Origin: Rhizobiales bacterium IMCC20636
GTDB taxonomy: Bacteria; Pseudomonadota; Alphaproteobacteria; Rhizobiales; GCA-2746425
Length of the DNA stretch: 64,000 nt
Assembly: GCA_016865015.1 (NCBI GenBank)
Contig: CP018226.1
Span: forward strand, 589,001 to 653,000
Direction of reading: 5' to 3'
Shown here: one piece after another, positions 17,619-26,948 of the stretch
Layout of the letters: the number at the start of each line of letters is the position of its first letter
Position numbering within the stretch: position 1 is the first letter of the stretch
Notes under the pieces: model-generated
Told to the model about the DNA's origin: nothing
Databases searched by the model: none
What the model saw: only the letters and a program-made list of their open reading frames with translations
Translations under genes and position numbers: made by a program

Positions 17619-18614
17619 ATGCTGCTTTCCCAAATTCAAAATAGCTCCGGTGGCGTGAGTGTTGTCGTTCGCAATGGAACAGAAGCGTCGATTGTCGAAA
17701 ATGTGGACAGCACCCATGCACTTGTCCAAAAGGCAATCCGCGATGGCATGACGCTTTCCAACTGCGTTCGCGCGCACTCTCTTGGGGCCTCAGTTGATCT
17801 TGAGGCACTGGCTGCAGAAGGCAGAGTGCTATTGCCAATTCATCATGACGATCCGGCTCATATGATCCTGACGGGCACAGGCCTGACACATCTTGGCTCG
17901 GCCTCCACACGGGATGCCATGCATGCGGCCAATTCGGTGGAACCGGAAAATGTGACGGATTCCATGAAGATGTTTAAAATGGGCCTGGAAGCGGGAAAGC
18001 CTGAGGCTGGAAAAGCCGGAGTGCAGCCCGAGTGGTTCTACAAGGGGAACGGCACAACAGCAATCGCACCGGGCGGCGCGCTGAAGGCGCTCCCCTTCGC
18101 TGATGATGGTGGCGAAGAGCCCGAAATTGCCGGCATCTATGTTGTCGGAGACAAGGGAACGCCTTACCGGGTTGGTTTTGCCCTTTCCAACGAGTTTTCA
18201 GACCATGTCATGGAGCGCGTGAATTACCTCTATCTGGCTCATTCCAAACTGCGGGATGCATCCTTCGGTCCTGAAATACTGGTGGGTGATTTGCCGGATG
18301 ATATTCGCGGCACAAGTTCCATTCGGCGCAATGGTGAAATCATCTGGTCGAAGCCCTTCCTGTCGGGGGAGGGCAACATGTCTCACACCATCGCGAACCT
18401 TGAACACCATCATTTCAAATATGAGTTGTTCCGCCATCCAGGTGATATTCATGTGCATATGTTCGGCACTGCAACTCTTTCTTTTGCCGATAATATCCGC
18501 TGTGAAGCGGGCGATGAGTTCGAAATCAAGGCACCGGGCTTCGGATTGGCCTTGCGCAACCCGCTTGCTGTTGCAGACAAAAGCGACGCGGCATTTCAAG
18601 TGAAGGCGCTTTAG
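17619..18614 (+). CDS. gguC: GguC/AraD1-family protein, FAH-like fold, probable sugar-acid enzyme
   Basis: A 331-residue soluble protein starting 3 bp after gguB. The C-terminal half has fumarylacetoacetate-hydrolase-like features: YVVGDKGTPYRVGFALSNEFSD, an acidic patch around 195-215, and a GDEFEIKAPGFG-LALRNPL ending. In many proteobacteria this gene follows chvE-gguAB, and databases call it GguC or AraD1. Because it sits directly before L-arabinonate dehydratase, it probably acts on the product, 2-keto-3-deoxy-L-arabonate, in place of the classical lyase-family AraD. That reaction is inferred, not shown by residues alone. Confidence 0.8.
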   Translation: MLLSQIQNSSGGVSVVVRNGTEASIVENVDSTHALVQKAIRDGMTLSNCVRAHSLGASVDLEALAAEGRVLLPIHHDDPAHMILTGTGLTHLGSASTRDAMHAANSVEPENVTDSMKMFKMGLEAGKPEAGKAGVQPEWFYKGNGTTAIAPGGALKALPFADDGGEEPEIAGIYVVGDKGTPYRVGFALSNEFSDHVMERVNYLYLAHSKLRDASFGPEILVGDLPDDIRGTSSIRRNGEIIWSKPFLSGEGNMSHTIANLEHHHFKYELFRHPGDIHVHMFGTATLSFADNIRCEAGDEFEIKAPGFGLALRNPLAVADKSDAAFQVKAL

Positions 18615-18618
18615 ACAG

Positions 18619-20361
18619 ATGTCATTCAAACCGGCACAATGGCCAAGAAAATTGCGCTCACAGGCATGGTATGGTGGCACCTCGCGTGACACGATTTATC
18701 ATCGGGGCTGGTTGAAGAACCAGGGCTATCCGCATGATCTTTTCGATGGCCGACCGGTGATCGGCATCATGAACACCTGGTCCGATCTGACACCCTGCAA
18801 CGGCCATTTGCGGGAGTTGGCCGAAAAGGTGAAGGCAGGCGTGTGGGAGGCTGGTGGCTTTCCACTGGAAGTGCCGGTTTTCTCGGCTTCCGAAAACACA
18901 TTTCGCCCGACGGCGATGATGTATCGAAATCTGGCTGCCATGGCGGTTGAAGAGACAATGCGCGGCCAGCCAATTGATGGTGCAGTGCTGCTTGTCGGCT
19001 GTGACAAGACCACCCCATCGCTTTTGATGGGGGCGGCCTCAACGGATATTCCGTCCATTGTCGTGACCGGCGGACCGATGCTGAACGGGTGGTTTCGGGG
19101 TGAACGCGTTGGGTCTGGCACGCATCTTTGGAAATATTCCGAAGCGGTGAAAGCCGGCGAGATGAACCAGGACGAGTTTCTGGAAGCCGAGCAATCCATG
19201 TCTCGCTCGACAGGCAGTTGCAACACCATGGGAACCGCCTCCACGATGGCATCCATGGCAGAAGCGCTTGGCATGGCACTGTCGGGCAATGCCGCGATTC
19301 CTGCCGTGGATTCCCGCAGGCGAGTAATGGCGCAACTTACAGGTCGGCGCATCGTACAGATGGTCAAGGACGATCTGAAACCGTCTGACATTCTGACCAA
19401 AGACGCCTTTGAGAATGCCATTCGCACCAATGGTGCCATTGGCGGTTCCACCAATGCGGTGGTGCACCTTCTGGCTCTGGCCGGACGTGTGGGGATTGAC
19501 CTGTCGCTTGATGATTGGGACCGTTGCGGCAGGGATGTACCGACGATTGTCAATCTCATGCCATCGGGCGAATATCTGATGGAGGAATTCTTCTATGCAG
19601 GCGGCTTGCCGGTTGTGCTGAAAATGCTCGGCGAGGGCGGCAAATTGAACAAGGATGCGCTGACGGTTTCCGGTGAAACGATCTGGAGCGAAGTCAGTAC
19701 GGCGCAAAACTGGAACGAAGACGTTATCCGTCCGGTTGAAAATGCACTGACCGATCAAGGTGGCATTGCTGTTCTGCGTGGCAATCTGGCACCGATGGGT
19801 GCTGTGCTGAAACCGTCAGCGGCGACACCTGCCTTGTTGAAGCATCGCGGGCGCGCTGTGGTGTTTGAGGACATTGATGATTACAAGGCGAAGATCAATG
19901 ATGATCAGCTCGATATTGATGAAACCTGCGTCATGGTGTTGAAGAACTGCGGACCAAAGGGCTATCCCGGCATGTCCGAGGTTGGCAATATGGGCTTGCC
20001 GCCAAAGGTTCTGAAGAAAGGCATCACGGATATGGTGCGCATTTCCGATGCACGCATGTCTGGCACTGCCTATGGAACCGTGGTGCTTCACACAGCGCCT
20101 GAAGCGGCCGCCGGTGGACCGCTGGCTATTGTGCGCGATGGCGATATGATCGAACTTGATGTGGAAGCGCGTCGCATCCATCTTGATATCAGCGATCTGG
20201 AACTGACTGCGCGGCTGGCTGAGTGGACACCTATTCACGACATTCCGGAAAGCGGATACGCAAAAATGTTTCATGATCATGTAGAAGGCGCAGATACTGG
20301 CGCTGATTTTGACTTCCTGAAGGGATGTCGCGGATCTGCTGTTGGAAAGGATTCTCATTGA
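18619..20361 (+). CDS. L-arabinonate dehydratase (IlvD/Edd family)
   Basis: A 580-residue dehydratase closely resembling, over its whole length as recalled, the characterised rhizobial L-arabinonate dehydratase, from WPRKLRSQ-WYGGTSRD to the KGCRG-AVGKDSH end. The three cysteines of the [2Fe-2S] cluster can be placed at C60 (TPCNGH), C128 (VGCDKTTPS) and C201 (GSCNTMG), with D129-K130 at the Mg2+/active site. It converts L-arabonate (and probably D-fuconate/D-galactonate) to the 2-keto-3-deoxy acid in the cytoplasm. It lies 4 bp after gguC, and its stop overlaps the next start. Confidence 0.92.
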   Translation: MSFKPAQWPRKLRSQAWYGGTSRDTIYHRGWLKNQGYPHDLFDGRPVIGIMNTWSDLTPCNGHLRELAEKVKAGVWEAGGFPLEVPVFSASENTFRPTAMMYRNLAAMAVEETMRGQPIDGAVLLVGCDKTTPSLLMGAASTDIPSIVVTGGPMLNGWFRGERVGSGTHLWKYSEAVKAGEMNQDEFLEAEQSMSRSTGSCNTMGTASTMASMAEALGMALSGNAAIPAVDSRRRVMAQLTGRRIVQMVKDDLKPSDILTKDAFENAIRTNGAIGGSTNAVVHLLALAGRVGIDLSLDDWDRCGRDVPTIVNLMPSGEYLMEEFFYAGGLPVVLKMLGEGGKLNKDALTVSGETIWSEVSTAQNWNEDVIRPVENALTDQGGIAVLRGNLAPMGAVLKPSAATPALLKHRGRAVVFEDIDDYKAKINDDQLDIDETCVMVLKNCGPKGYPGMSEVGNMGLPPKVLKKGITDMVRISDARMSGTAYGTVVLHTAPEAAAGGPLAIVRDGDMIELDVEARRIHLDISDLELTARLAEWTPIHDIPESGYAKMFHDHVEGADTGADFDFLKGCRGSAVGKDSH

Positions 20362-21284
20362 TGAGCCGAAAAGTTGCCCTGGTTGGGATCGGGAAAATTG
20401 CCCGCGATCAGCATATTCCCTCGATAGCAGCCGATGATGCGTGGGAACTGGCTGCCACAGTCAGCCGAAATGCATCGGTTGACGGCGTGGAGCATTTTTC
20501 GACGATTGATGAATTGCTGACCAAACGACCGGATATTGATGTCGTCTCGCTCTCAATACCGCCGCAACCGCGTTTTGACTATGCCCGCAAGGCATTGGAG
20601 GCGGGTTGTCACGTTATACTGGAAAAGCCGCCGGGTCAGACCCTTGCAGAGAGCTATGCGCTGGAACGCATGGCCGGGCAGACCGGTGTTTCACTGTTTG
20701 CGACGTGGCATTCGCGCTATGCAGATGGCGTGCCTGCGGCCAAGGCCTTTCTCGCCAAACGCAGCATAAAGCGCTTTCAAATTATCTGGAAAGAGGATGT
20801 CCGGCGCTGGCATCCCGGTCAGGAATGGATATGGCAGCCCGGTGGTCTTGGCGTGTTTGACCCGGGCATCAACGCCTTGTCGATCATGACGGAAATTCTG
20901 CCCTGGCAGGTTCATCTGACAGACGCCGTTTTGGAGTTTCCGGAAAACCGTGACACGCCAATCGCTGCTGATCTAAATTTTACAAATCCAGATGGCGCGC
21001 CGATGAATGCGGTGTTTGACTGGCGTCATGAGGGATTGCAGACTTGGGAAATCGAAGTGGAGACCAATGACGGCACTTTGAAGCTTTCAGCCGGAGGTGC
21101 GCAGGTGGCCATCGACGGGCAGATGGTGGTGGACGGTTCTAATCACGAATACGCCAATCTCTATCGCCGCATGACAAAACTCATTGCCTCAAGCCAGAGC
21201 GATTTTGACATGGCTCCGATGATTCATGTGTGTGACGCCTATGCGCTCGGGAAACGGGAAGTCGTCGCGCCTTTCTCGTATTAG
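20361..21284 (+). CDS. Aldose 1-dehydrogenase (L-arabinose/D-galactose), Gfo/Idh/MocA family
   Basis: A 307-residue NAD(P)-dependent dehydrogenase. It begins at ATG 20361, which shares one base with the preceding TGA. The Rossmann motif VGIGKIARDQHIP (about 7-19), EKPPGQTLAE (about 92-101) and the WHPGQEWIW region match the galactose dehydrogenase/arabinose 1-dehydrogenase branch. It would oxidise L-arabinose or D-galactose to the 1,4-lactone, the first step of the route whose dehydratase is encoded just upstream. No lactonase is in this operon. The SMP-30 gene in the last region is far away. This gene ends the operon. Confidence 0.88.
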   Translation: MSRKVALVGIGKIARDQHIPSIAADDAWELAATVSRNASVDGVEHFSTIDELLTKRPDIDVVSLSIPPQPRFDYARKALEAGCHVILEKPPGQTLAESYALERMAGQTGVSLFATWHSRYADGVPAAKAFLAKRSIKRFQIIWKEDVRRWHPGQEWIWQPGGLGVFDPGINALSIMTEILPWQVHLTDAVLEFPENRDTPIAADLNFTNPDGAPMNAVFDWRHEGLQTWEIEVETNDGTLKLSAGGAQVAIDGQMVVDGSNHEYANLYRRMTKLIASSQSDFDMAPMIHVCDAYALGKREVVAPFSY

Positions 21285-21308
21285 AGAAGGCTGGGACAGG
21301 GTGACGGT

Positions 21309-21785
21309 CTATTGGTCAGCGCTCACGTCAAACCGGTAGGCGGCGTGGCAGCTTGTGCAGCTGGAGAGGAGGGTGCTGAGTTGGCCCAGGACGATGTTGC
21401 CATCTCCCAAATCATCGGCTTCCATCGCCAGATCGTCAAAGGCTCGATGAATGCCCATTCCCAGTGTCTTGAACTCCAGTGGCAATTTGGCGATCAGGGT
21501 CACAGGTTCGCCACCTCCTGAACCCATTCCAACGGATTTTGCCGCGGCTGCGACACCCGCCATGTTATTTTCCGACAGTTCGAAGGTGATTGTCTCGACA
21601 GCTTCCAGCAGTCCTCGCATTTCTGCCAGCACGAAGTCTCGCTCTGCTGCCGTGAGCAGAATGGAAATCCGTCCATCATCAGCGTCAGTCACGTTTCCGC
21701 GAATGAAGAACCATGATCCTACGGTCAGCACGCCGATAATCAATAATGCTGTGATTGCCCAGCAAAGCTTGCATTTCGATGTCAT
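21309..21785 (-). CDS. Membrane-anchored class II cytochrome c (c'/c556-like)
   Basis: A 158-residue protein starting at MTSKCKL. A hydrophobic segment (about 8-27) anchors it or serves as signal, followed by a helical region and a C-terminal haem-binding site, C143-x-x-C146-H147 (SCTSCHAAYRF). A four-helix domain with CxxCH near the end is the layout of class II c-type cytochromes such as c' and c556. The role is electron transfer or gas binding in the periplasm, which cannot be narrowed. An upstream in-frame ATG adds 17 residues without ribosome site support. Confidence 0.75.
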   Translation of the reverse strand: MTSKCKLCWAITALLIIGVLTVGSWFFIRGNVTDADDGRISILLTAAERDFVLAEMRGLLEAVETITFELSENNMAGVAAAAKSVGMGSGGGEPVTLIAKLPLEFKTLGMGIHRAFDDLAMEADDLGDGNIVLGQLSTLLSSCTSCHAAYRFDVSADQ

Positions 21786-21906
21786 TGGCGTCGGTGCTCC
21801 AGTTGCCCAGACCCTACAATAGCACGGGCTGATCACGCCACCCTATGTTTGTCGCCTGAATGGTGATGGCCCGCCTTCAGTGGCGCATTGCGCCGGTCTT
21901 TGAACA

Positions 21907-22845
21907 TCACCTGTTCTGCAGGATATCCAATGCAATTGCGTTGCCGCTTGTCCAGGCCGCCTCGATGCGTGCATCGATGCACCAGTCTCCTCCCAGATAG
22001 AGTGTGCCGTCTGCATTGCGCAGGAAGGGGCTGCCAAGTGGTTTGGACACCAGCGCGTATCGCCAGCGGTGGGCGACGGCGTGGGTTGCGGTTGCTGCGT
22101 CGACACCCAAGCGCTCGCACAACAAAGGCAGCATCAGCTGTGCAATTGTTTCGGGATCAGCTTCCAGATGCTTTGCGCTCCATTGCGGGTTCGCGTGTGC
22201 CACCCAGCATTGTTGCGTTGACCGCTGTGGTTTGCTGCTGTCGAGCGCGATCCAGGACAGCGCGTCATCCGGGTCGCGCCGGGCTGTGAACGGTATGCTG
22301 GCTTGAGGAGAAAACGCAGCCATCAGCGTCAGACATGGAAGCAGTTCCACCTCTGACAGTTTGGTCGACAAGGCATGTTGCTCTCCCAGAAGTGTGATTG
22401 CCTGCGGCGCCGGAACCGTGATAGCCAGTGTCTTGAAATGCCAGGTCTGGTCACCTGCGGTCACATCACATCCATCTGCGGTGTCACGCACCGCACTGAT
22501 CTGTGTATTTTGATGAATTTCGAGGCCTTTGGCGAGAAATTTGGCCAACCCGTTCATTCCGGGAACACCGACATAGCGGGGGCTCTCGCCGGTGTCCCAG
22601 CGCGCTACCTGACCGGAGTGGGTCGCCGCAGCAATGACTTTTTCAAATTCTTCGCTGCGGGCAGTGGCATATTGTGCGCCATGGTCGAATTGCAGGCCGG
22701 TTGCCGCTCGGCGTGTGGCCAGGCGGCCGCCAAGACCACGGCCCTTGTCAAAAATGATCGGGTTCAGGCCAGCTTGCTGCAGTGTGTTTGCGCAAGACAG
22801 GCCAGCAATCCCTGCGCCGATGATCCCGATTGTATCCTGTGTCAT
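21907..22845 (-). CDS. Renalase-like FAD-dependent oxidoreductase
   Basis: A 312-residue flavoprotein. The N-terminal dinucleotide motif IGIIGAGIAGLSCA, followed by FDKGRGLGGRLATRR, is typical of the renalase/amine-oxidase-like group. The C-terminal LYLGGDWCIDARIEAAWTSG matches the second FAD motif. Bacterial renalases oxidise off-pathway dihydronicotinamides. That or another amine or NAD(P)H isomer oxidation is possible here. The gene lies between the cytochrome and the haem operon on the same strand, with 158 bp to the haem ATPase gene in which I see no gene. Confidence 0.82.
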   Translation of the reverse strand: MTQDTIGIIGAGIAGLSCANTLQQAGLNPIIFDKGRGLGGRLATRRAATGLQFDHGAQYATARSEEFEKVIAAATHSGQVARWDTGESPRYVGVPGMNGLAKFLAKGLEIHQNTQISAVRDTADGCDVTAGDQTWHFKTLAITVPAPQAITLLGEQHALSTKLSEVELLPCLTLMAAFSPQASIPFTARRDPDDALSWIALDSSKPQRSTQQCWVAHANPQWSAKHLEADPETIAQLMLPLLCERLGVDAATATHAVAHRWRYALVSKPLGSPFLRNADGTLYLGGDWCIDARIEAAWTSGNAIALDILQNR

Positions 22846-23003
22846 TACTGGTCCCAGCGTTGCGGCAAATGTCTGCCTGTTACTGCACCAGAATACGCAT
22901 AATCAGGTCAACAGGATCATTTTTTGACAGGTTTGCGCTAACGCCACAACAGGCGCAGGGTTTTGCAATTCTTTCCAGTCAGATTTCCGTCATCCAGCAT
23001 GTG

Positions 23004-23828
23004 TCAGCCCGGTGGCAATTCGGCTGTTGAGCGATGCCCGGATGCTGCGTGTGGCAGTACGAAAATGTTTGGCGCTTTCGGGGTCGTGTTGACGGCCAGC
23101 GGATATTGATAGACCTGTGACAGGTTTTCCGTGGTGAGCACATCTGATGGACTCCCATGTGCAAATACCCGGCCATGGTTCAGCAGAACCACCGTATCAG
23201 CGAACATCGCGGTGAGGTTCAGATCGTGCAAAATGGCCAACACGCTGCCGCCCCTTGCCACATAATCCCGTGCTATGCCCATGATCTGAATCTGATGCTT
23301 GATGTCGAGACTGGAGATCGGCTCGTCCAGGAATAGATATCGGGATTTGCCATCAAGTAGCGGCTGCCAGACCTGACACAATACGCGCGCCATCTGAACA
23401 CGTTGCTGCTCTCCGCCCGACAGTTCCTGATAGAACCGGTTACCAAAGCCCTCCAAATCGACCTGGCCGAGAGCCAGCTCGCACAGCTCCGACGGGTCTG
23501 ATTTGTCACGCTCTTCAGCTACACCTGTGGTGAGTCCGAGTTTCACAATCTCCCGAACGGTGAACGGGAATGACAGGTTGGAGGCCTGTGGCAGGACGGC
23601 CCTCAGCAGCGCCAACTCCCATGATTTGGCATGAGAGATGCCGAGCCCGTGCAGTTTTGCTTCTCCGCTGAACGGGATGTCACCCGACAGCGCGCGCATC
23701 AGGGTTGTCTTGCCGCATCCGTTGGGGCCGATAATGGCGCAGAATTTGCCAGGGGGCGTTGTGAAGCTGATATCCTTCAGGATCGACCGGGCGCCGAAGT
23801 GAACGCAAAGCTGTTGTGCGACCAGCAT
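23004..23828 (-). CDS. hmuV: Haem ABC transporter ATP-binding protein HmuV
   Basis: A 274-residue ABC ATPase beginning at MLVAQQLCVHFG, where ATG 23828 follows the permease stop by two bases. A longer frame would run into the permease gene. It has Walker A GPNGCGKTT, signature [15 protein letters not shown], Walker B YLFLDEPISSLD and the switch histidine in ILHDLNLT. It is the last gene of the hemP-hmuSTUV run and powers haem import by HmuU after delivery by HmuT. Confidence 0.93.
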   Translation of the reverse strand: MLVAQQLCVHFGARSILKDISFTTPPGKFCAIIGPNGCGKTTLMRALSGDIPFSGEAKLHGLGISHAKSWELALLRAVLPQASNLSFPFTVREIVKLGLTTGVAEERDKSDPSELCELALGQVDLEGFGNRFYQELSGGEQQRVQMARVLCQVWQPLLDGKSRYLFLDEPISSLDIKHQIQIMGIARDYVARGGSVLAILHDLNLTAMFADTVVLLNHGRVFAHGSPSDVLTTENLSQVYQYPLAVNTTPKAPNIFVLPHAASGHRSTAELPPG

Positions 23829-23830
23829 GT

Positions 23831-24982
23831 TTACAACTCCAAAAGGCTGCGTTTGCGCAGCAATACCCACAGAAAGAACGGTGCGCCGATTGCAGCTGTG
23901 ACGATGCCAATGGGCAGTTCCGCCGGTGCCACAATCTGCCGGGCGATTGAATCCGCCAACAGCAACAATATGGCACCCAGCAGCGCGGCGGCGGGCAGCA
24001 GATAGCGGTGATCAGGACCGATCAGCAGCCGCAGCAGATGCGGCACAACAATGCCGACAAAGCCGATGCCGCCACTGACCGCAACCGCAGCTCCGGTTGC
24101 TGCGGCAACCGCAATGATTGCCAGATTCTTGAAGCGCTGAACCGGGACACCAAGATGCCTTGCCGGCGCTTCGCCCAAAGCCATTGCATTCAGGCTTTTG
24201 CCCATCAGCGGTGTGGCCAGAAGCACCGCCACTATAATGGGACCAGCAGCCAATATCTTGGTCCATGTGGCACCGGCCAGAGATCCCAGGCCCCAGAAGG
24301 TGAGATCGCGCAACTGATTGTCATCAGACCAGAACACCAATATGCCTCTCAATGCTTCTGCCATAGCACCCAAAGCAATGCCCGCCAGCAACATGGTGGC
24401 AACTGATGTTGCACCATTGCGGGTGGAAACGCGGTATAGAAGAACAGTCGCTGTGGCACCGCCAAAGATTGCCCCCAATGGCACGGCATAGATCCCCAGG
24501 ATCGCCGTTATCGGTGCAAGTGTTGTGCTTCCCAGAACGATAAAGCTGACAGCGCCAAGGCCGGCGCCCGAAGACACGCCAACAATTCCTGGATCTGCCA
24601 GCGGATTTCGGAACAGGCCTTGCATTATGGCTCCAGAAACCGCGAGTGCCGCTCCAATCAGCATGCCAAGGATCGCTCTTGGCAACCGGATATCCAGCAC
24701 GACGATCCGGTCGAGCGCATCCAGACGATCCGGCGTAAGACCTGACAATGCTAGAACCAGTCGCCACACAGATGCATCTGACGCGCCTGATGTGAGACTG
24801 AACAGAAAGACGCAGATCAGAAGCATCACAAGGCAAACGATGACCAGTCTTGCCAGATGTGACCGGTCGGCTTTGTGCGCTACGGCTGAAAACAGTGGCA
24901 AAAAGCCGCTGCGAAGCGGCCCTGACCTGTATCCAGATTGGCTGGCAGGTTCACGCAATGCCATCTGTATTACCCACATCAT
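23831..24982 (-). CDS. hmuU: Haem ABC transporter permease HmuU
   Basis: A 383-residue FecCD/BtuC-family permease with about ten membrane segments. Visible signatures are RLPRAILGMLIGAALAVSGAIMQGLFRNPLADPGIVGVSSGA and, near the C-terminus, GGIGFVGIVVPHLLRLLIGPDHRYLLPAAALLGA (described here in parts of the conserved family core). An N-terminal polar extension of about 40 residues is longer than usual, so the true start may be the internal ATG at 24964. It lies between hmuT (56 bp upstream) and hmuV (2 bp downstream). Confidence 0.92.
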   Translation of the reverse strand: MMWVIQMALREPASQSGYRSGPLRSGFLPLFSAVAHKADRSHLARLVIVCLVMLLICVFLFSLTSGASDASVWRLVLALSGLTPDRLDALDRIVVLDIRLPRAILGMLIGAALAVSGAIMQGLFRNPLADPGIVGVSSGAGLGAVSFIVLGSTTLAPITAILGIYAVPLGAIFGGATATVLLYRVSTRNGATSVATMLLAGIALGAMAEALRGILVFWSDDNQLRDLTFWGLGSLAGATWTKILAAGPIIVAVLLATPLMGKSLNAMALGEAPARHLGVPVQRFKNLAIIAVAAATGAAVAVSGGIGFVGIVVPHLLRLLIGPDHRYLLPAAALLGAILLLLADSIARQIVAPAELPIGIVTAAIGAPFFLWVLLRKRSLLEL

Positions 24983-25038
24983 GCGGCCTCAACGCGCTTG
25001 CCAACGGGATCACCATCATCTGTACCGCTCGCATATGG

Positions 25039-25953
25039 CTACTGCCCTGACGTCTGGTATAGATGAGCGGCCAGTTCACGTGCCGCCGCCGCCGTTCTTG
25101 GGCCGAACCCAAGCAGATAGAGGCCGTTCATACGGATGAGTTTTTTTGATTTGCCGGCATTGGTCGCCAGAATTGCAGGATGGGCAAACAATTCGTCAGC
25201 CACTATGGCGTGGTCACCACTGCGGTCCATCATCAACACCACATCCGGGTTGGCCGTAATGATGGATTCTTCGTTCAAGGGTTTGTAACCTTCAAATTCC
25301 TGAATGGCATTTTTGCCACCAGCGAGGTCGATGATGCCATTTGCAGCCGTGTTGGTGCCTGCAGCCAGAATACGTCCGCTTTGCATGCTGAGAATGAACA
25401 ACACGCTTTCAGCTTCATCAACCTGTTCCGCGACCTTGCTGATGTCAGAGAATTGCCGGGCGACATCTGCGCGCAGAGCATCACCCTTTGCAGGCACGCC
25501 AAGGGCGTGGGCAACGATCCTGATCGCGTCATCGACACCTTTTTGGTCAAAGCGTTCGGGAATTTCAACAAAGATGATGCTGGCCTGTTTGAGTACCTGA
25601 ATGGCTTCGGGCGGGCCACTTCCTGCATTGGCAATAATCAGGTCAGGCTTCAGAGCCAGCACATTTTCCGGTGAAATGGCCCGCATATACCCAATATCGG
25701 GCAGGGCCTCTGCGGCCAGTGGAAATGTGCTGGTGGAATCCCGCGCCACAAGGCGGTCCTGCTGATCCAGCGCGAAGATGATTTCCGTTATGGCTCCGCC
25801 AATGGAAATAACCCGCGCCTCATCCGAAGCGGCTTGCACCGGATATGAGCCGACCACGATGAAGGCGGCCAGCCAGATGACGCGTCCCAATCGGGTGAAC
25901 ATCAGTTTCAACAGGCCTGTTCGGTTTGCTTCAAGCAATTGAATGTGTGTCAT
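25039..25953 (-). CDS. hmuT: Periplasmic haem-binding protein HmuT
   Basis: A 304-residue cluster-A type binding protein. A signal region (LGRVIWLAAFIVVGSYPVQA) precedes ARVISIGGAITEIIFAL, then LVARDSTSTFP and LPDIGYMRAISPENVLALKPDLII, the standard haem/cobalamin receptor pattern. ATG 25953 was chosen because GGAACGAG lies just upstream. ATG 25965, immediately after the hmuS stop, is an alternative. It takes haem from the outer-membrane receptor system and passes it to HmuUV. No stem-loop follows this gene, unlike the other binding-protein genes in the window. Confidence 0.9.
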   Translation of the reverse strand: MTHIQLLEANRTGLLKLMFTRLGRVIWLAAFIVVGSYPVQAASDEARVISIGGAITEIIFALDQQDRLVARDSTSTFPLAAEALPDIGYMRAISPENVLALKPDLIIANAGSGPPEAIQVLKQASIIFVEIPERFDQKGVDDAIRIVAHALGVPAKGDALRADVARQFSDISKVAEQVDEAESVLFILSMQSGRILAAGTNTAANGIIDLAGGKNAIQEFEGYKPLNEESIITANPDVVLMMDRSGDHAIVADELFAHPAILATNAGKSKKLIRMNGLYLLGFGPRTAAAARELAAHLYQTSGQ

Positions 25954-25966
25954 GACTCGTTCCATT

Positions 25967-26935
25967 TCATGATGGCTTGGGAAGGTCAGCGATGATTTTC
26001 TGCCAGGCATTTTCCGTCTCGGCAGTTCCATCATCCTGATTTGAAAAGTAAATGGCGCGTGCGCCGGTCGCGTCATAGGCTTCAAGAGACGTTCTGATCT
26101 CCGCACCATTTGTGCGGCGAATGACATAGGTTCCGAGCAGATGATCTGTTCTCAAATGCATGTGAAAGCTGTCATCCATGACATTGACCCAGGGGCCCAT
26201 GGTCATGATTTTTGTCACCGGGCCTTCATGTGTTTGCAGGCAGCCGGAGCTGTTGATCTTGCAGACGAGCGGGAACCCGGCGGCTGCGGTTGCGGTCAAC
26301 ATGTGCTCGCAGACATCATTGGACACACGGCGATATTCGAGTTTGGACTTGCAACCATCAAACATCGTTTCAAGACCGGAAACAGACATCTCCCGGATCG
26401 GTTTTGACACTCTGTGTGCCCGCAATTGTGATCGGATTTCGTTAGGGTCTGCCTCACGGCCAAGCTCCTGTGCAATCCGATCCCAGACTTTCAGGTCTGA
26501 CGTTGGCCGCGTGTGAATTTTCTGTACCGCTTCCCCGGACTGATCGAAAAATTGAAAGCTGCACAAACGCCTGTCGTCACGTTGTTTATCGACCGAGAAT
26601 CCGTAGACCCAGTTTTTGGATGTCAAATGTGCCCTGATGCCGGGACCGCGACACTCTGCGGTGGTGCGATAGGGTGAAAATGATTGATAGACACCGATCA
26701 TCTCATGCACCGCACATGCGTTGCGCGTCAGCGCCATCAACTGGCCGACCTCCGGAAGCTTTGGGAAAATGTCTTCCGGCCTGCATGTGATGTAACGGTT
26801 TCCCTGATCCAGCCACGCGCACAGATATTCAGCCTCGGAAATGCCGAGCGAATCTGACAGATCGCGCGGACGCATGCCGGGTTTTTCGGATTGTTTTTGC
26901 CGTATTTCGGCAGGAGAAATGTCTTCAGCCAACAT
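25967..26935 (-). CDS. hmuS: Haemin-degrading/haem-trafficking factor HmuS
   Basis: A 322-residue cytoplasmic protein built of two HmuS/ChuX-like repeats. Conserved segments include RPRDLSDSLGISEAEYL, FPKLPEVGQLMALTRN, VHEMIGVY and, in the second repeat, GPWVNVMDDSFHMHLR. HmuS proteins accept haem in the cytoplasm and either degrade it or pass it on. It lies 13 bp after hemP and directly before hmuT. Slightly shorter than enterobacterial homologues (about 345 residues), but both repeats are present. Confidence 0.9.
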   Translation of the reverse strand: MLAEDISPAEIRQKQSEKPGMRPRDLSDSLGISEAEYLCAWLDQGNRYITCRPEDIFPKLPEVGQLMALTRNACAVHEMIGVYQSFSPYRTTAECRGPGIRAHLTSKNWVYGFSVDKQRDDRRLCSFQFFDQSGEAVQKIHTRPTSDLKVWDRIAQELGREADPNEIRSQLRAHRVSKPIREMSVSGLETMFDGCKSKLEYRRVSNDVCEHMLTATAAAGFPLVCKINSSGCLQTHEGPVTKIMTMGPWVNVMDDSFHMHLRTDHLLGTYVIRRTNGAEIRTSLEAYDATGARAIYFSNQDDGTAETENAWQKIIADLPKPS

Positions 26936-26948
26936 GCTGCAACACCCC

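Noticed and set aside
21882-21894. GGCGCATTGCGCC near-palindrome between flavoprotein and cytochrome genes
   Set aside because: A loop of one base cannot form a hairpin, and a single copy with no regulator nearby gives no support as an operator.
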